64,000 bases of DNA from Kuschelorhynchus macadamiae (GCA_030620095.1 JAUTXW010000066.1:186001-250000), one strand, 5' to 3'; shown: positions 1-11,616, numbered from the stretch's first letter. Notes: generated by a model from the sequence alone, not told the origin. Numbers and translations: made by a program.

Positions 1-147
1 AATCATGTCTTGTGGTCCGTTGAGAGCAGGTTGACGATTTGTGGAGTCTTTAATAGGCACAACCGTCATCATTGGGCTGTGCAAAATCCTCACGAAGTGG
101 CAGAGAGATGTCTACAGATCAGATTTGGAAGTAACGTTTGATGTGGG
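1..147 (+). pseudogene. DD41D mariner-type transposase fragment
   Basis: Frame 1 reads through the first catalytic block of a DDE transposase: a WSxES-type motif, then VFNRHNRHHWAVQNP, which matches the IFNRHNTHHWAVENP block of the better copy at 2101-2364. The catalytic aspartate of the usual WSDES motif is replaced by valine (codon gtt), and the frame stops after about 49 codons. The left part lies outside the window. This is an inactive relic of a Tc1/mariner-superfamily element. The assignment to the DD41D group is by similarity to full copies elsewhere in the window. Confidence 0.7.
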
Positions 148-1642
148 ATCATTGGTAAGTTAATCTAACCAATCTTTTTTAAATAGTCACCAAATGATGG
201 TCAAATAATAATCTTTTTTTTTTCGTTTAGTTCTTTAATGATACTAAAAGAGTATAATCTAATAAAAAAAAGTAAAACGTTCTACTCTAGTCAGTCAACT
301 TACTTTTTTGATAGTGTATTACATTTTTATTCAATCATTTTGTATTGTAGTTTCGAAGAACCTATAAAAATAGAATTGGGTTCTATAAATGTATCAACAC
401 TTTATATAATTTTTTTGCAGATTTAGCTAATTCTCTAAAATTATTTTGATTGTCTGAATTTAATGATTTATTATTACCCGGGAAGCCTAGTTCTTGAGTT
501 ATGGAAAAAATACCACATTAATCAAATGTCGAATTATTTTTCGATTTTCATTATGATTTATAGAAAGGCGTTTAGCTGTATTTCCGAATAATTTAAATTT
601 TAAAGCGCAAGGGGTTTGTTCTTTTGATATTTTATGTTTTATTAAGGCACGGTGCACTTCTATAAGATTATTATATCACTGAAATAAATTGATTTAGTAT
701 TTCCGAAATTAATATGCAATACCAACAAAATAATTTATTACGGCTATTACTTCCCGCTAACCAAATATGTTTTTCTTTTTCATAATAAAGCTGAATAGGT
801 TTCAACTGTATACAAGCTTATTCATTACGGGATGTTTCGATAATTATTTTTGGAAAGAAAATATCTACTTTTTAATAAAGATAATTTTTCCTTTATAATT
901 TATAGTTTCTAGTACCACCCTGCCGACCCTGCCGCCCTTGAACATTGAAACCTAATTTACGAAGTGTGATATTTTTATGACACTAAAATCTTTAATGCAC
1001 TTGTGAGATATCACTAGACTGGAAATTTTAGGCTCTTTCCAAAAATCGAAAAATCCAATATGGCGGTCATAAGAAAAATGAAAGTTGAGGCGGGTTGCGG
1101 GTTAACAAAAAACAATGAAGACGTATCGTATACGCCATCTTATTTGTCTTAAAAATGTGTCCGAATAATGTCACATTTTGACAGCTGTCAAATTTACCGT
1201 TCTGGATATACTGGCGAAAAACGAAATCCGCCATTTTCGGTTTTTCGCCGATATTTCCCAAACTTATTGATCGATCGTAAATCTGAAGCCAGATATCGAA
1301 TGCGATAAGTTTATCTAAAACTTTTAAAACATTTAAACTTTGCTATGGGTATAATAGGAGCTGAGATCCCTATATAGAGAAGCGAATCTGGGACACACTG
1401 TATGTCTATCTTCAACTGTTTTTGATTTATTGATGTTTAAAAATTGACATTTTTGCTTCTTTGAGCCGTCATAGCACCTGAACCGTTTTTGATAGCTATC
1501 TTATGATGCCAATCAAACAAAAACACTGAAATTATTTTGAAACCTATTTAATTGAATATATTCATATGAAATGCAGGTGATCATCTTACTGAAAAATCAC
1601 TGTAATTTTGACGTATTGGTAGATATTATATTAGTTTGCTGT
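148..1642. other. AT-rich stretch with no recognised gene
   Basis: Both strands hold only short ORFs without recognisable motifs. Near 1390-1405 the sequence GGGACACACTGTA resembles the CAGTGTGTCC terminus of the DD41D element at 8802-10974, so it is probably the left terminus of the relic transposon that follows. Nothing else could be identified. Confidence 0.5.
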
Positions 1643-1643
1643 A

Positions 1644-2660
1644 ATGAGATATTCGTTAAATAAAAAACTACAGATTGTGACGCTGTATTATAAATGTTAA
1701 GAAAACGTCACTGAAGCAAGAAGAATATATACCCACTGCTAATTTTTATCGAAATACATCCGTAAAAACAACTATAAGGATTAAAAACCTATTTGAAGAA
1801 ACTAAATCATTACATAACAAAAAAAGAAACTCAGGACCAAAAGTATATTGAGACAGAACTATTTTAAATTATTTTATAAGAAATCCCACCAAGTCAATTT
1901 CGAATGCAGTTCGGGACATTCGGTATGGCCGTCTACCTCTTCGTCGAAGGGTTAGCCAGGGAACGGTTCACAGAACTTTAGAAATTTATAAACTCAGGCC
2001 TTTTCACATACTTCTACTTCAGCATTTAACAGCTGCGCAGAAAGAAAGTCGCTTTCAATTTCTGTCTCAAATTATAATATGGCAACAAAACGACCCTGAT
2101 TTGTTTAAAAAAATTGTTTGGACAGACGAGGCCACATTTACCTCCTCAGGAATATTTAATCGACACAATACACATCACTGGGCTGTAGAAAATCCGAGAA
2201 TATTTCAAACCATTAAATTTCAAGGGAGAAGTTCTATTCATGTTTGGTGTGGTGTTAAAAATAATAAAATTTTGGGTGCAATATTTTATAATGATTTACT
2301 AAGAGGATACCGTAATTTAATTTCGCAACAGGACGGAGGGAGCTCCTCCACATGCCACACGTGATGTTAAAGACTTTTTGAACTGACGCCATAATGAATG
2401 GATTGGAAGGAATCGAACCATCGCTTGGCAAGCCAGTAGCCGTGATCTTTCACTTTTGGATACCTTTCTTTGGGGGCATCTGAAAAACGTGGCATATCTT
2501 AGTAGAAACGAAAATATTGATGAAATTATGGAAAAAAATTGTAAACGAAATTAACAGACTTAATCAATAAAATGAAATTATAACTGCCAGTTTGCAAAGG
2601 CTGCAAAGAGGATACCACTGTTACTTCGAGAATAATGGGGTACACATTGAGCATTTAAAT
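1644..2660 (+). pseudogene. DD41D mariner-type transposase relic
   Basis: A transposase is readable in pieces. It starts with ATRYSLNKK-type sequence at 1644 and has an N-terminal helix-turn-helix region with stops. It then has KIVWTDEATFTSSG around the first catalytic Asp (2116-2160), IFNRHNTHHWAVENP, and a block with QQDGG after an internal deletion. The C-terminal part lies around 2395-2520 in another frame and includes NEWIGRNR and FLWGHLKN. The ORF is broken by stops, frameshifts and the loss of sequence between the first Asp block and QQD. Intact relatives are about 350 residues. It is followed directly by a family A repeat, which suggests that one element truncated the other. Confidence 0.75.
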
Positions 2661-2662
2661 TA

Positions 2663-4711
2663 CACAGCTCATTATTTTCACAATGGAAATACCCTCCCAA
2701 TAATAAAAAAATATTCCGAAAGCCCTACTACGTACCATTTTTTAACAGCCTAATTAGAATCTTTTATATTGGCAGGTAAACAATTTTATTGTGGTGCGGC
2801 TAAAATGGGTCCATTTTACGAAAATGAAAAAGAAAGTTAGACTGGGTTGTTTACAACATTAGACATAAAATAAACGTTAAACATCACTCTTCTGAAAAAA
2901 TTATTTCGAAAATGGTTCTCTGTGTATCGATAAGCAAGTGTATGTGAAACATAGAATGTCGAGAAAAGCGAAGAGAAAAATTTCTTAAAACACTGACAAA
3001 TTTGGTTATTTTTGTGGAGAATTTCTGGTGAAATCAATAAGCCAGGCCATTTTCCGAAAATGTAAAAAAAGCCTACTTTAAATATTTTGTTGTGTTAATT
3101 GGGGATGAAGATAAGCAGTGGGCTCCCCATGTGTGCTGTGTTAGTTGTAGTGTATCATTGGTGCAGTGGGTGAAGGGAAAGAGAAAAAGTATGCCTTTTC
3201 CAGTTCCGATGATATGGCGAGAACCTCACCAGAGTTCATCCTAATTGATTATTATTTTTGCCTGATAAAACTTTTATTCCAAAGGGAAAGCACTATATAA
3301 AATATCCAAATTTGCAATCTGCCATTTGACCTGTTTCTCATAATGCAAATTTGCCAGTGCCTATTGCGCCTTTAAATTGGCAAGCTATTGATTTGGGAGA
3401 TAATGGAGATAACGCATCATCCATCCCATTCAAAGCCTTCACTTTTACCACAGTTTAAAGTTCCGGCGAGCCACATTTGATTGTTCAAAGTGAATTAAAT
3501 TTAATTTAGTACGTGATTTGGGGTTATCAAGCAACAGTCTTGCCAAATTTTTGTTGCATAATGGATTTATGGAACCTATTGGCCAAAGAAACAAAAATTA
3601 CGAATTTCAGAAAAAGAAATGCTGTGTCTTTTGAATTCTACAGTATTCGTTGTTCGCGTGTACTGAGATAGATAGTTTAATGCAGGAACTTGATAAAAGC
3701 TGTGTTACTGCATCATGGAAATTTAAAACCTTCTATATGTGGTGACTTAAAAGTTATAGCGATTTTAGTAAGACTTCAGGGGGAATTACAAAACATTGCT
3801 GTTTTCTTTGTTTATGGGACAATACAAGTCGTGCAATAAATCAGCATTATGTAACAAAAATTTGGCCAGAAAAGAAGCGAATTTCAACTGAAATTCAAAA
3901 TGTTAAATTTATACCTCTTGTTGATCTCAAAAATGTCCTTTTGCCTCCGCTTCACATTAAACTTTAAAAAAATTTAAATACCTAAGACAAGTCTTTCCCC
4001 AGTTAAGTCATGCCAAATTAAAAGAAGGCATTTTTATTGGGCCACAAAAAATTGCTGGACGCAAATGTTAATTTTACGGAAAAGCTTACCAGGCAGGAAC
4101 TCAGACCATGGTATTTCTTTGTTAATGTAGTAAGAGGATTTTTAGACAACAATATGGATGAAAATTATGAACAATTAGTTAATGAACTCTTAGATGCCTA
4201 TAAAGCGCTTAGTGCCAGAATGTCATTAAAAATTCGCTTCCTCCATTCCCATTTGTCATTTTTTCCTAAAAATTTGGGAGCTGTTAGTGACGAGCAGGGT
4301 GAAAGGTTTCAACAAGATATCAGAACAATGGAAATTCGGTACCAAGGACGATGGGATTCAACCCTGATAGGTGACTACTGTTGGTTTTTGAAAAGAGACG
4401 ATAGGACACCTCATAAACAGAAAAAATAAAGTTTAATTAGTTAATATTTTTCTCGTTTGCTTTTTCTTAGATGTATGGTATGTTTAATAGGCGAAAACTG
4501 TAAAGTCAATAAACAGGATTAAGAATATTTCTGAAATAATTTTTTCTATAGATATTAAGTATCGCAACATTCGATATTTCTACAACTCTAACAAAAATAT
4601 TTACGTGCTACAACTTTCTATTTGTCATTTTCGTATTTGGATAGGTCTATTCTATTAGATTATGCTAATCTGATTTGTATTACAACAAAAAAAAAATTTT
4701 GTCGGCCAGTG
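2663..4711 (+). mobile_element. Family A element, copy 1 (unclassified DNA-transposon-like repeat)
   Basis: This copy is homologous along its length to the complete copy at 53089-55258 (reverse) and the copy at 33170-35416. It starts at ACAGCTCATTATTTTC, so it lacks about 30 bp of the left terminus, and it ends with GTCGGCCAGTG at 4701-4711. The coding region is broken. Readable parts include a GDxDKxWAPHVCCVSC zinc-ligand-like block near 3100-3150, HSDDC-type remnants, and a C-terminal ORF at 4037-4429. That ORF contains NFTEKLTRQELRPW, FLHSHLSFFPKNLG, DEQGERFQQDI and RYQGRWD. I know this protein type only as an uncharacterised multicopy animal family. The termini make a cut-and-paste transposon likely, but the superfamily is unassigned. 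Confidence 0.7.
4037..4429 (+). pseudogene. C-terminal remnant of family A protein
   Basis: This 130-codon open frame covers the C-terminal third of the family A protein. In order it holds NFTEKLTRQELRPW, an FLDNNMDENYEQLVNELLDAY helix-rich segment, LHSHLSFFPKNLG, EQGERFQQDI (which contains a conserved glutamate) and RYQGRWDS, and it ends in a basic KQKK tail. The upstream half is in other frames and damaged, so this is a remnant and not a complete gene. Its biochemical function is unknown; a role as the catalytic C-terminus of a transposase is inference from the terminal structure of the element. Confidence 0.65.
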
Positions 4712-4755
4712 ATTAGTTATTATGTTTTGTTACTTTAATTTTAACTATTGGTGTT

Positions 4756-4764
4756 TGCTATGTA

Positions 4765-4808
<44 letters not shown>

Positions 4809-4812
4809 TTAG

Positions 4813-4869
<57 letters not shown>

Positions 4870-4870
4870 A
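4756..4870. repeat. (TA)n microsatellite
   Basis: An almost pure TA dinucleotide run is interrupted once by GATTTAGT at about 4806-4813. It lies just outside the right end of family A copy 1. Confidence 0.95.
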
Positions 4871-5149
4871 TTATGTTTACTGATATATTTCTATGAAAAT
4901 TGACAATATATGTTCTTCTTAACAAACAAAAATCTATTTTAGCTTTTTCGCAACTGAACAAAAATGTTAAACTAATTGAAGCAAATATTTAATAAAATAA
5001 CATATCTCAACATGTAGACTAGTCTATCTACGGAATGTTTCGATACATATATATAAAAAATTTATTTAAGCCAGCATAAGAAATTATCATTATTTTATGT
5101 TTCTCCCTTACGATTCGCACACTGATGAGTCTCCGATAGGATGAAAGTA

Positions 5150-5151
5150 TA

Positions 5152-5234
<83 letters not shown>

Positions 5235-5243
5235 AATATATAT

Positions 5244-5278
<35 letters not shown>

Positions 5279-5299
5279 AATATATATATACATATATAA

Positions 5300-5350
<51 letters not shown>
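5150..5350. repeat. (TA)n / TATACA microsatellite
   Basis: The first ~75 bp are pure TA repeats, followed by interspersed TATATACA variants. The apparent Tyr-Ile peptides encoded here are artefacts of the repeat. Confidence 0.95.
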
Positions 5351-5354
<4 letters not shown>

Positions 5355-5394
5355 CTAAATGTTGTTATGTTAGAGTGATATATTATTTGAGGTT

Positions 5395-5545
5395 AGGAAA
5401 TATCTGAGGACCAATGGAGTAGGTAACTGGGTTTCATGCAGGAAATACAATCTATGTGTCCTGCGAATGCAACAGTAAATTGGCGAAACGTCGGCAATTT
5501 AAAAAAAGGTCTTTGTTTTTTTGCTGGATCCTCACCCCAAATAAT
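5395..5545 (+). repeat. Degenerate fragment with hammerhead-like GAAACGTCGG motif
   Basis: GGCGAAACGTCGG at about 5471-5483 matches the 3' half of hammerhead-like motifs elsewhere in the window (16614, 32696). The upstream core reads CTGCGAA where CUGANGA is expected, so it is not a functional ribozyme by known rules. A stretch at 5398-5435 (GGACCAATGGAGTAGGTAA and neighbours) recurs imperfectly at 8494-8540 on the other side of the Sailor-like element. Confidence 0.4.
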
Positions 5546-5864
5546 ACACCACCCTAACATAACAAAAGGATCGTTAATGAAAATCATTCAGAAACTTAAT
5601 AAAGTGCGGGACACGAAAGAAAACCGGGCGGAGTCTATCGGTTTTTTTTCGTGTACTGCACTTCTATATCTCTTTTGTGTTGCAAAAACGGCGAACTTTC
5701 GAATTTTAAAATGGTTTAATTTTGATTTTTCTTGATCGATTTACCTATAAATATATTTTTTCTTGAGTTCTGTCATTAACGGTTCCCGAGCTACTGCCTA
5801 CGTCCACTATTATTGGACCACTCAGTATAGTGATACACGATTTACAAGTCCAGATTTTAAAAGC

Positions 5865-6605
5865 AGCCAGCATCAGATCCAGTGAACGAGATTTATCAAA
5901 ATTTTAATTTATGCAGTTCGACTTTTGGCTACTCGGGTATGCCAAAAGTAGCCGTCTGTCTCCGTTTGTCACATTACTTTTATACAGGGGCCGTCAATGT
6001 GAAGTACTATACAGGGCGTCTCCTAATTGCGTACTGATGTTAAAGGGGGGTGTTTTTAGGTCCCAAAAGTCTTAACTTTTGAGATACAGGATGGTAAAGT
6101 TTAAAAAGAAAACATTTTTTTTTCATCCCAATTCTGACGCTATCATAGATAACTGCATGAAATTTGATACACGTCTTCTATTTATTAAGGAGCATACGGA
6201 TTTACCCAGGTTAATTACATATGCACGCCACTGGTAGAAATTTCAAAAATTGATTGTTAATAAAAAATGCACTTTTATGCATAAAAGACGTCCTTTTATG
6301 CATAAAAGACGTCTATCAAATTTCATAGTTATTTACCTATAATAGCATCAGAATAAGAATTTAAAAAAATGTTTTTTTAAACCCCTGTATCTCCAAAGTT
6401 AAGATTTTAGGTTCACATTAAACTTTTTTCACATTAGTACGTAATTAGGAAACGCCCTGTATAGTACTTCACAATGATGCCCCCTGTACAAAGTAATATG
6501 ACAAACGGAGACAAACGGTCACTTTTGGCATAACCGAATAGCCCAAAGTCGAACTGTATAAGTTAAAATTTTGATAAACCTTGTTCACTGGAATCAGTGC
6601 TGGCT
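5865..6605. repeat. Large palindrome inside the Sailor-like element
   Basis: The two arms, roughly 5865-6240 and 6250-6605, are imperfect inverted copies. Examples are GTGAAGTACTATACAGGGCG at 5999 against its inverse near 6455-6475, and CAGTTCGACTTTTGG near 5923 against its inverse near 6545. The same palindrome occurs in the other Sailor-like copy (46370-47035). It may be an independent foldback/MITE insertion that preceded element spread, or a native subterminal repeat. Confidence 0.75.
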
Positions 6606-6786
6606 CCCCTACTATAACTACATTGATGTATTAATTTTGGAAAAATATGGGTTCTGTAGTTTTTCAAATATTAATTGCAATATTAGATATTTTTTGATAC
6701 CCGGTATTGAACAGAAAATTAATTATTTCGAAGCAGTTTATTGACAGATACTATATGAACAATTTTACAAAATATATGCAAAAAAA

Positions 6787-8133
6787 CTAAGCCATTTTTG
6801 AAGTTGACGACTGTGATTCTAATGGTTCGATTCCTTCTAAATCGTTGTCTTCCTCTGAAACTAATGAGGTTTCTTCGTCACTACTTGAAGATCCCACTGT
6901 GATAACTAAATCATCAATAACCGTTTCAATTTTGCCAACTACTTCCCAGTATTTATCTTCAATAGAACGAACATGTTTGACATACGATTTTCAATTTTCA
7001 GCCGATATTGAGTCAATCGCTTCTAATGTTATTTTGTTTAAATCTTTAATTAAGGTGTTGCGCTCTCGAATATATTTTTTTACTCCTGCCCATGCAAGTT
7101 CAATAGGGTTGAGGTCGCACATGTACGAAGGCAGCCTTAAAGGTGTATGACCGAGGTTACGTAAAAGACCGTCAATTTTATAGTTTTTTCTCTAGGCTTG
7201 TTGGCTGATATTACTTCATATAATTGATATTTTTTCCGTGTTGGATCACATACGAGATTGTTCGATTTAAGCCACGATATCATATGAGCTTTTGTAGAGT
7301 ATTTAGTTGGCACTTTATCTCCTACGTGAGAATGATAAAACGGGTTATCCATTACCACGACTGATTTGGGAGGAATGTTAGGTAGAAGCTTCTCGAGTAA
7401 CCACCTTTTAAAATTATCTCTATTCATCTGTCCATGATAGCCTCCAGTTGTTAATCCCGAGCGAAAAGCTAAAGCAGCACCTGGAACAAATACGGCTTCT
7501 GAACCAGCATGAACTATAATAAAGAGACTACTAGAGCGGATTCCCTGAAAAACACCTGTAACACTTTCACTTTGCCAGCATTTGTTCACTTTCATATCAT
7601 TATCTACCCAGGTTTCGTCTAGATACACAATATTGCGCCCTTCTTGCCTATATTGCCTTACAGTTGATAGATATTTCACCCGCCAGTGAAAAATATTTGG
7701 TCTCTCAATGAGCAATTTTCGTTTATTTTGGCACTTGCGTCAAACAAAACCATTTATACTCGTACGGAAAATCTATTTTCTTCTTTACAGCACGAAGTAG
7801 GGATTTGCAGGTCGGAACCTTCTTCAAGTTTATATAAAAATCCTATATTGTTCGTCGAATTACTCGAAAAATCACCATCGTCAATTTTATCTTTGTATGA
7901 TAATCGGGGTCTTTTTTTACCAGGAGGTGAAGTAGAACATGAGCGATCATTACGTTTTTTTTGAATTTTTCTTACACTACTTTCCGAAACACCAGTGTAA
8001 AATGCAGCGCGTTCTGTTCGATTTTGAAGGAATAGTCAATCTATTATTTTCAGCTTCTTTAATACTGGCTTGTAACTCTCGCAATAACTTCACGTGCACC
8101 GCTTCGAATTGTTTTTCCTCTTTTGCTCGCCAT
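6787..8133 (-). pseudogene. DD82E (Sailor-like) transposase, broken
   Basis: The start is the ATG at 8133, where the residues read MASKRGK. A helix-turn-helix N-terminus follows (FYTGVSESSVRKIQ). The catalytic part is in the open frame 7137-7715: YLDETWVDND supplies the first Asp and SVVVMDNPFYHSH the second. The third residue falls in a DLNPIE motif that lies in another frame around 7100 (CDLNPIELAW-type). By my count of this copy and the 45-kb copy together, 82 residues separate the second Asp from the Glu, the spacing reported for the Sailor (DD82E) family. Frameshifts near 7150, 7700 and 7900 make it non-functional. It ends in an acidic, serine-rich tail at 6787. Confidence 0.8.
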
Positions 8134-8485
8134 CGTTACTTCGAAATAATAATTGAAATTCAACGCAACGCATTTATATAGAAATGAAAACAAATGCTCG
8201 AAATGTATAGGCGCCACTGGAAAAAGCTAGAACCTTCTAGCCGCAAGTGCATGGAGACTCTAGGCACATCGCAGTTACAAGTGGACCAGTGCGAAATTTA
8301 CTAAATCCTCGATTAATTTTCCGTACCGCTTAGCTGGCGCACTTTATGGATGAAGCGGCAAACTATTACAACAAATAAAATAACATAAAATTTATTTGCG
8401 TACACAAATTTTACTTTTCCGCTTGCTTAAGACTATGAACCTTTATTTTAAGGACCACCCGGTTTTCTTTTGTGTCTCGCACTTT

Positions 8486-8799
8486 GTCTGGGATATGTGC
8501 GGTCCAAAGGAGTAGGTAAAGACTGATAATACGGGTTTCAATTTAAGATGGCGAAACAAAATGACGGCTCAATAAATTTATTTAAAAATCTACCCAAATA
8601 AATCTTGTTCAATTGATCTTAAGTTTTGGAGAAAAATTAAATGTGAATATGTGATACTTATTGAATTTATTTTAAATTATTCCCAAAAATCAAGTGTTGC
8701 ATAGGTAGAAAGGAAATGGTAAACATATTAGAAGGAATCCAATATGATCGCAGAAAATAGCGCCCGATAAAAATGAAGAGATAATATATGTAACACATA
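8486..8799. other. Short spacer, no gene recognised
   Basis: AT-rich sequence between the Sailor-like element and the DD41D element. Apart from the imperfect repeat of 5398-5435 near 8494-8540 there is nothing identifiable. Confidence 0.5.
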
Positions 8800-8801
8800 T
8801 A

Positions 8802-10974
8802 CAGTGTGTCCAAGATAAGGATACACAGCATGGGGATCTCGGAAGCGGTAAGAGATATAGTGTCGGTTAAATTAGACAAAAGTTGCGTATTTTGATGCCC
8901 AACAAAATCCCGTTTTACAAATTTGAAAATTCTAAGCTGTTCCCCCGAAATATTGCGATTTCGTTTTCATTTTCTTTCAAAGCTATTTGAAAAAACGGAA
9001 AACACTTTTTCATTCTCACTTTTTAAGCTGTACAAGGTGGCGTTAACAAATTTTCATTACAACGTTTCGTTTTGATGGAACCACCATCAACTTTGATTTT
9101 TCTTATGGGACGGAAAAAAGTACACCCAGTATTAGATTGCCCTTTTCATTGCGAATTCAACGATATCCTACACAATATGGTTACTTATGTTTTTATCCAG
9201 AAAAATGTCTTTTTAATACATTTCTAGCATTTTATTACAGTAGGCCATGAAATCCTAACGATAAAAGGAAAAAAAAACAGTTGACAAGTTCGAATGAATG
9301 TATTTATTTATTTAACAAATATTCAAACAAGTAAATGTTTGTATTGTTATTGTTGTGGTTTTTTAATTTATTTTGTTCTACAATGGATGGAGGTAATTTT
9401 ACGAAGAAAAATTTGATATGTTATCTTGCTACATTTTATGCCAAAGCAATAGGAGCCGAGCGCATGTATTCTAATAATTACCCAGAGCGGAGACAACCTG
9501 ACAAGTGTATTTTTCGGCGTTTGCTATTTAATCTAAAAGAATACGGATCATTTAAAAAGCCTGTATTATCCCGACCAGAACCTTCCAATGAAGAAAACCA
9601 ATACAACGTTCTACAATCTGTTTTTGAAAATCCACAAACTTCCACCAGAGAAATTGAAGACCAAACGAGGGTAGCTAAATCTACAGCTCAGTTTATTTTA
9701 AGGAAAAATCGATTTAAGCCTTACAAATTCCGAATATGTCAAGGATTAAAATCGGGTGACGATGAACGACGTAGACATTTTTGTGAGTGGCATACCAGGA
9801 TGTGTGAAGACAGTCTTAATTTTCCTTATAAAGTGATTTGGTCTGATGAAAGCATGGTAACCAATAACGGTATTTTTAACAGGCGCAATACACACTATTG
9901 GTCACAACGAAATCCACGTGTAAATAGACCATCCAGACATCAAGATCGCTTTGGATTTAATATTTGGTCTGGGATTTTTGGTAGCAATATTATAGGCCCT
10001 ATTTTCTTTCCCAATTCATTAACTTCCAAGCGGTATCTTGAGATCTTGAGGCAGGATTTAGAAGATGCATTAGATAATTTACCGTTAAGCGCTGTAGACG
10101 GCTGTTGGTTCCAACAAGATGGTGCTCCAGCCCATAACTCCACAGAAGTTCGCCAATATTTAGCTGAACGGTTTGAAGGAAGATACATTGGGACGTACAG
10201 TGAAACACCTTGGCCTCCAAGGTCCCCGGACCTAACTCCCTTGGACTTTTTCTTGTGGGGCTACATAAAAAATGAGGTATTTAAGGAATGTTTTGACAAC
10301 GAGGAACAATTATACCAATCAGTACGAGCAGCATTTAATACAATTACTTTTGAAATGTTAAGTCATATTTTGGAGTCTACCGTGAGAAGGTCGTACTTCT
10401 GTTTAGAAAATGGAGGTAATTTGTTTGAAGATTTGTTATAGTTAGTAAATAAAAAAATACATTCATTCGAACTTGTCAACCGTTTTTCCTTCCTTTTATC
10501 GTTAGGATTTCATGCCCTACTATAATAAAATGCTAGAAATGTATTAAAAAGCCATTTTTCTGGATAAAAACATAAGTAATCATATTGTGCTGTACATCGT
10601 TGAATTCGCAATGAAAAGCGCAATCTAATACTGGGTGTACTTTTTTCCGTCCCATAAGAAAAATCAAAGTTGATGGTGGTTCCATTGGAACAAAACGTTG
10701 TAATAAAAATGTGTTAATGTCACCTTGTACAGTTTAAAAAGTGAGAATGAAAAAGTGTTTTTCGTTTTTTCATATCTTTTCAAATAGCTTCAAAAAAAAT
10801 TAAAACGAAATCGCAATATTTCGGATATTTCCGGAACGGCTTAGAATTTTCAAATTTGTAAAACAGGATTTTGTTGAGCATCAAAATACGCAACTTTTGT
10901 CTAATTTAACCGACAGTATATCTTTTACCGTTTCCGAGATCTCCATGCTGTGCACCCTTATCTTGGACACACTG
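8802..10974 (+). mobile_element. Complete DD41D (Visitor-type) transposon, copy with intact ORF
   Basis: The element begins CAGTGTGTCCAAGATAAGG at 8802 and ends with the inverse at 10974. It is flanked on both sides by TA (8800-8801 and 10975-10976), the target duplication of Tc1/mariner elements. The inverted repeats are about 500 bp each (8802 to ~9308 and ~10446 to 10974). In the first ~76 bp I count about six differences between the arms, so they are not recent identical copies. The transposase ORF lies between the arms and is unbroken. Confidence 0.9.
9383..10441 (+). CDS. DD41D Tc1/mariner-superfamily transposase, intact
   Basis: This would catalyse cut-and-paste excision and TA-targeted insertion of its own element. 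The ORF is open from 9335. I prefer the ATG at 9383 (352 aa, MDGGNFTKKN) because the upstream residues are hydrophobic and not conserved, while the helix-turn-helix (DUF4817-like) domain begins here. A second helix-turn-helix follows at about residues 80-105 (STREIEDQTRVAKSTAQFI). The catalytic core has WSDES (Asp ~155), WFQQDGAPAHNS (Asp ~246) and PPRSPDLTPLDFFLWG (Asp ~288). There are 41 residues between the second and third Asp, the DD41D signature of the Visitor family. Length and all three acids are normal. Terminal arms lie immediately on both sides. Confidence 0.92.
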   Translation: MDGGNFTKKNLICYLATFYAKAIGAERMYSNNYPERRQPDKCIFRRLLFNLKEYGSFKKPVLSRPEPSNEENQYNVLQSVFENPQTSTREIEDQTRVAKSTAQFILRKNRFKPYKFRICQGLKSGDDERRRHFCEWHTRMCEDSLNFPYKVIWSDESMVTNNGIFNRRNTHYWSQRNPRVNRPSRHQDRFGFNIWSGIFGSNIIGPIFFPNSLTSKRYLEILRQDLEDALDNLPLSAVDGCWFQQDGAPAHNSTEVRQYLAERFEGRYIGTYSETPWPPRSPDLTPLDFFLWGYIKNEVFKECFDNEEQLYQSVRAAFNTITFEMLSHILESTVRRSYFCLENGGNLFEDLL

Positions 10975-11039
10975 TATACTGTAACTATGTACTGAACTAA
11001 CTTGGATCACACTTCACTGTTTCCAATAAAAGTAAAAAT

Positions 11040-11535
11040 TCATAACGAAACGCCAAGATCTGAAAAATCTGCTAAAATGGGTAATTTTTCACTCTTACAA
11101 TACTCTTAGAAGAGAAGTAAACAGAACAAATTACTCCATAACAACATTTCAGTAAAACACTAATTACGTACTAAATATGTCTGCGCCATTCTCGTAAATT
11201 CCTCTCAGTTTTTTTACCTGTGATGTTTAACAAATACTAAAAAATTACAGTCGTTATTTCTTTATTACACTAAACTATTCTATTTTATTATGTTTGCCTT
11301 CTAAATTTAGCCCAGAATCTCAAAAATAGCTACCGGATTGTTTAAATTATCAGCTGAATTATTTTTCACCAGCTAATTTAAACGGGGCTAAACAAATGTA
11401 TTTCCTTAATGGTTGATTAACGAATAAAAAGTCTGAATTGGTCCATTACATATAACAACCTGTTTATGTTCATTAAAAATACATCGTTGCCAAGGTCATA
11501 GAATGATAATAATTTGAAAATATTTTATTAAATTC
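11040..11535. repeat. Left ~480-bp direct repeat flanking the hAT relic
   Basis: This segment (TGCGCCATTCTCGTAAATTCC, TTACAGTCGTTATTTCTTTA, GAAGGTCATAGAATGATAAT-type words) recurs in the same order and orientation at 15555-16035 with scattered differences. The pair brackets the hAT relic. The two could be an old tandem duplication or a repeat into which the hAT inserted. No coding content is seen. Confidence 0.8.
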
Positions 11536-11616
11536 CAAGTATTGCCCAAAACGCCTCTATCCGGCAGGGGCGTGCGGTAAAATTTTAAGATAGGGAAGCA
11601 ATTTATAGAAACTGAC

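Larger units (their letters stand above)
5601..8485 (-). mobile_element. Sailor-like (DD82E) element, copy 1
   Basis: The ends are inverted: AAAGTGCGGGACACGAAAG at 5601 matches the reverse complement of the sequence ending at 8485, followed on both sides by AAAACCGGG(C/T)GG. Between them lie a ~740-bp palindrome (5865-6605) and a broken reverse-strand transposase (6787-8133). A second copy in the opposite orientation lies at 44766-47440. The left flank is TA and the right flank TG, which would fit a mutated TA target duplication. The element is inactive as a coding unit. Confidence 0.75.

Noticed and set aside
9940..10220. Two antisense ORFs of 73-82 codons
   Set aside because: They overlap the intact DD41D transposase on the other strand and show no motif; they are shadow frames.
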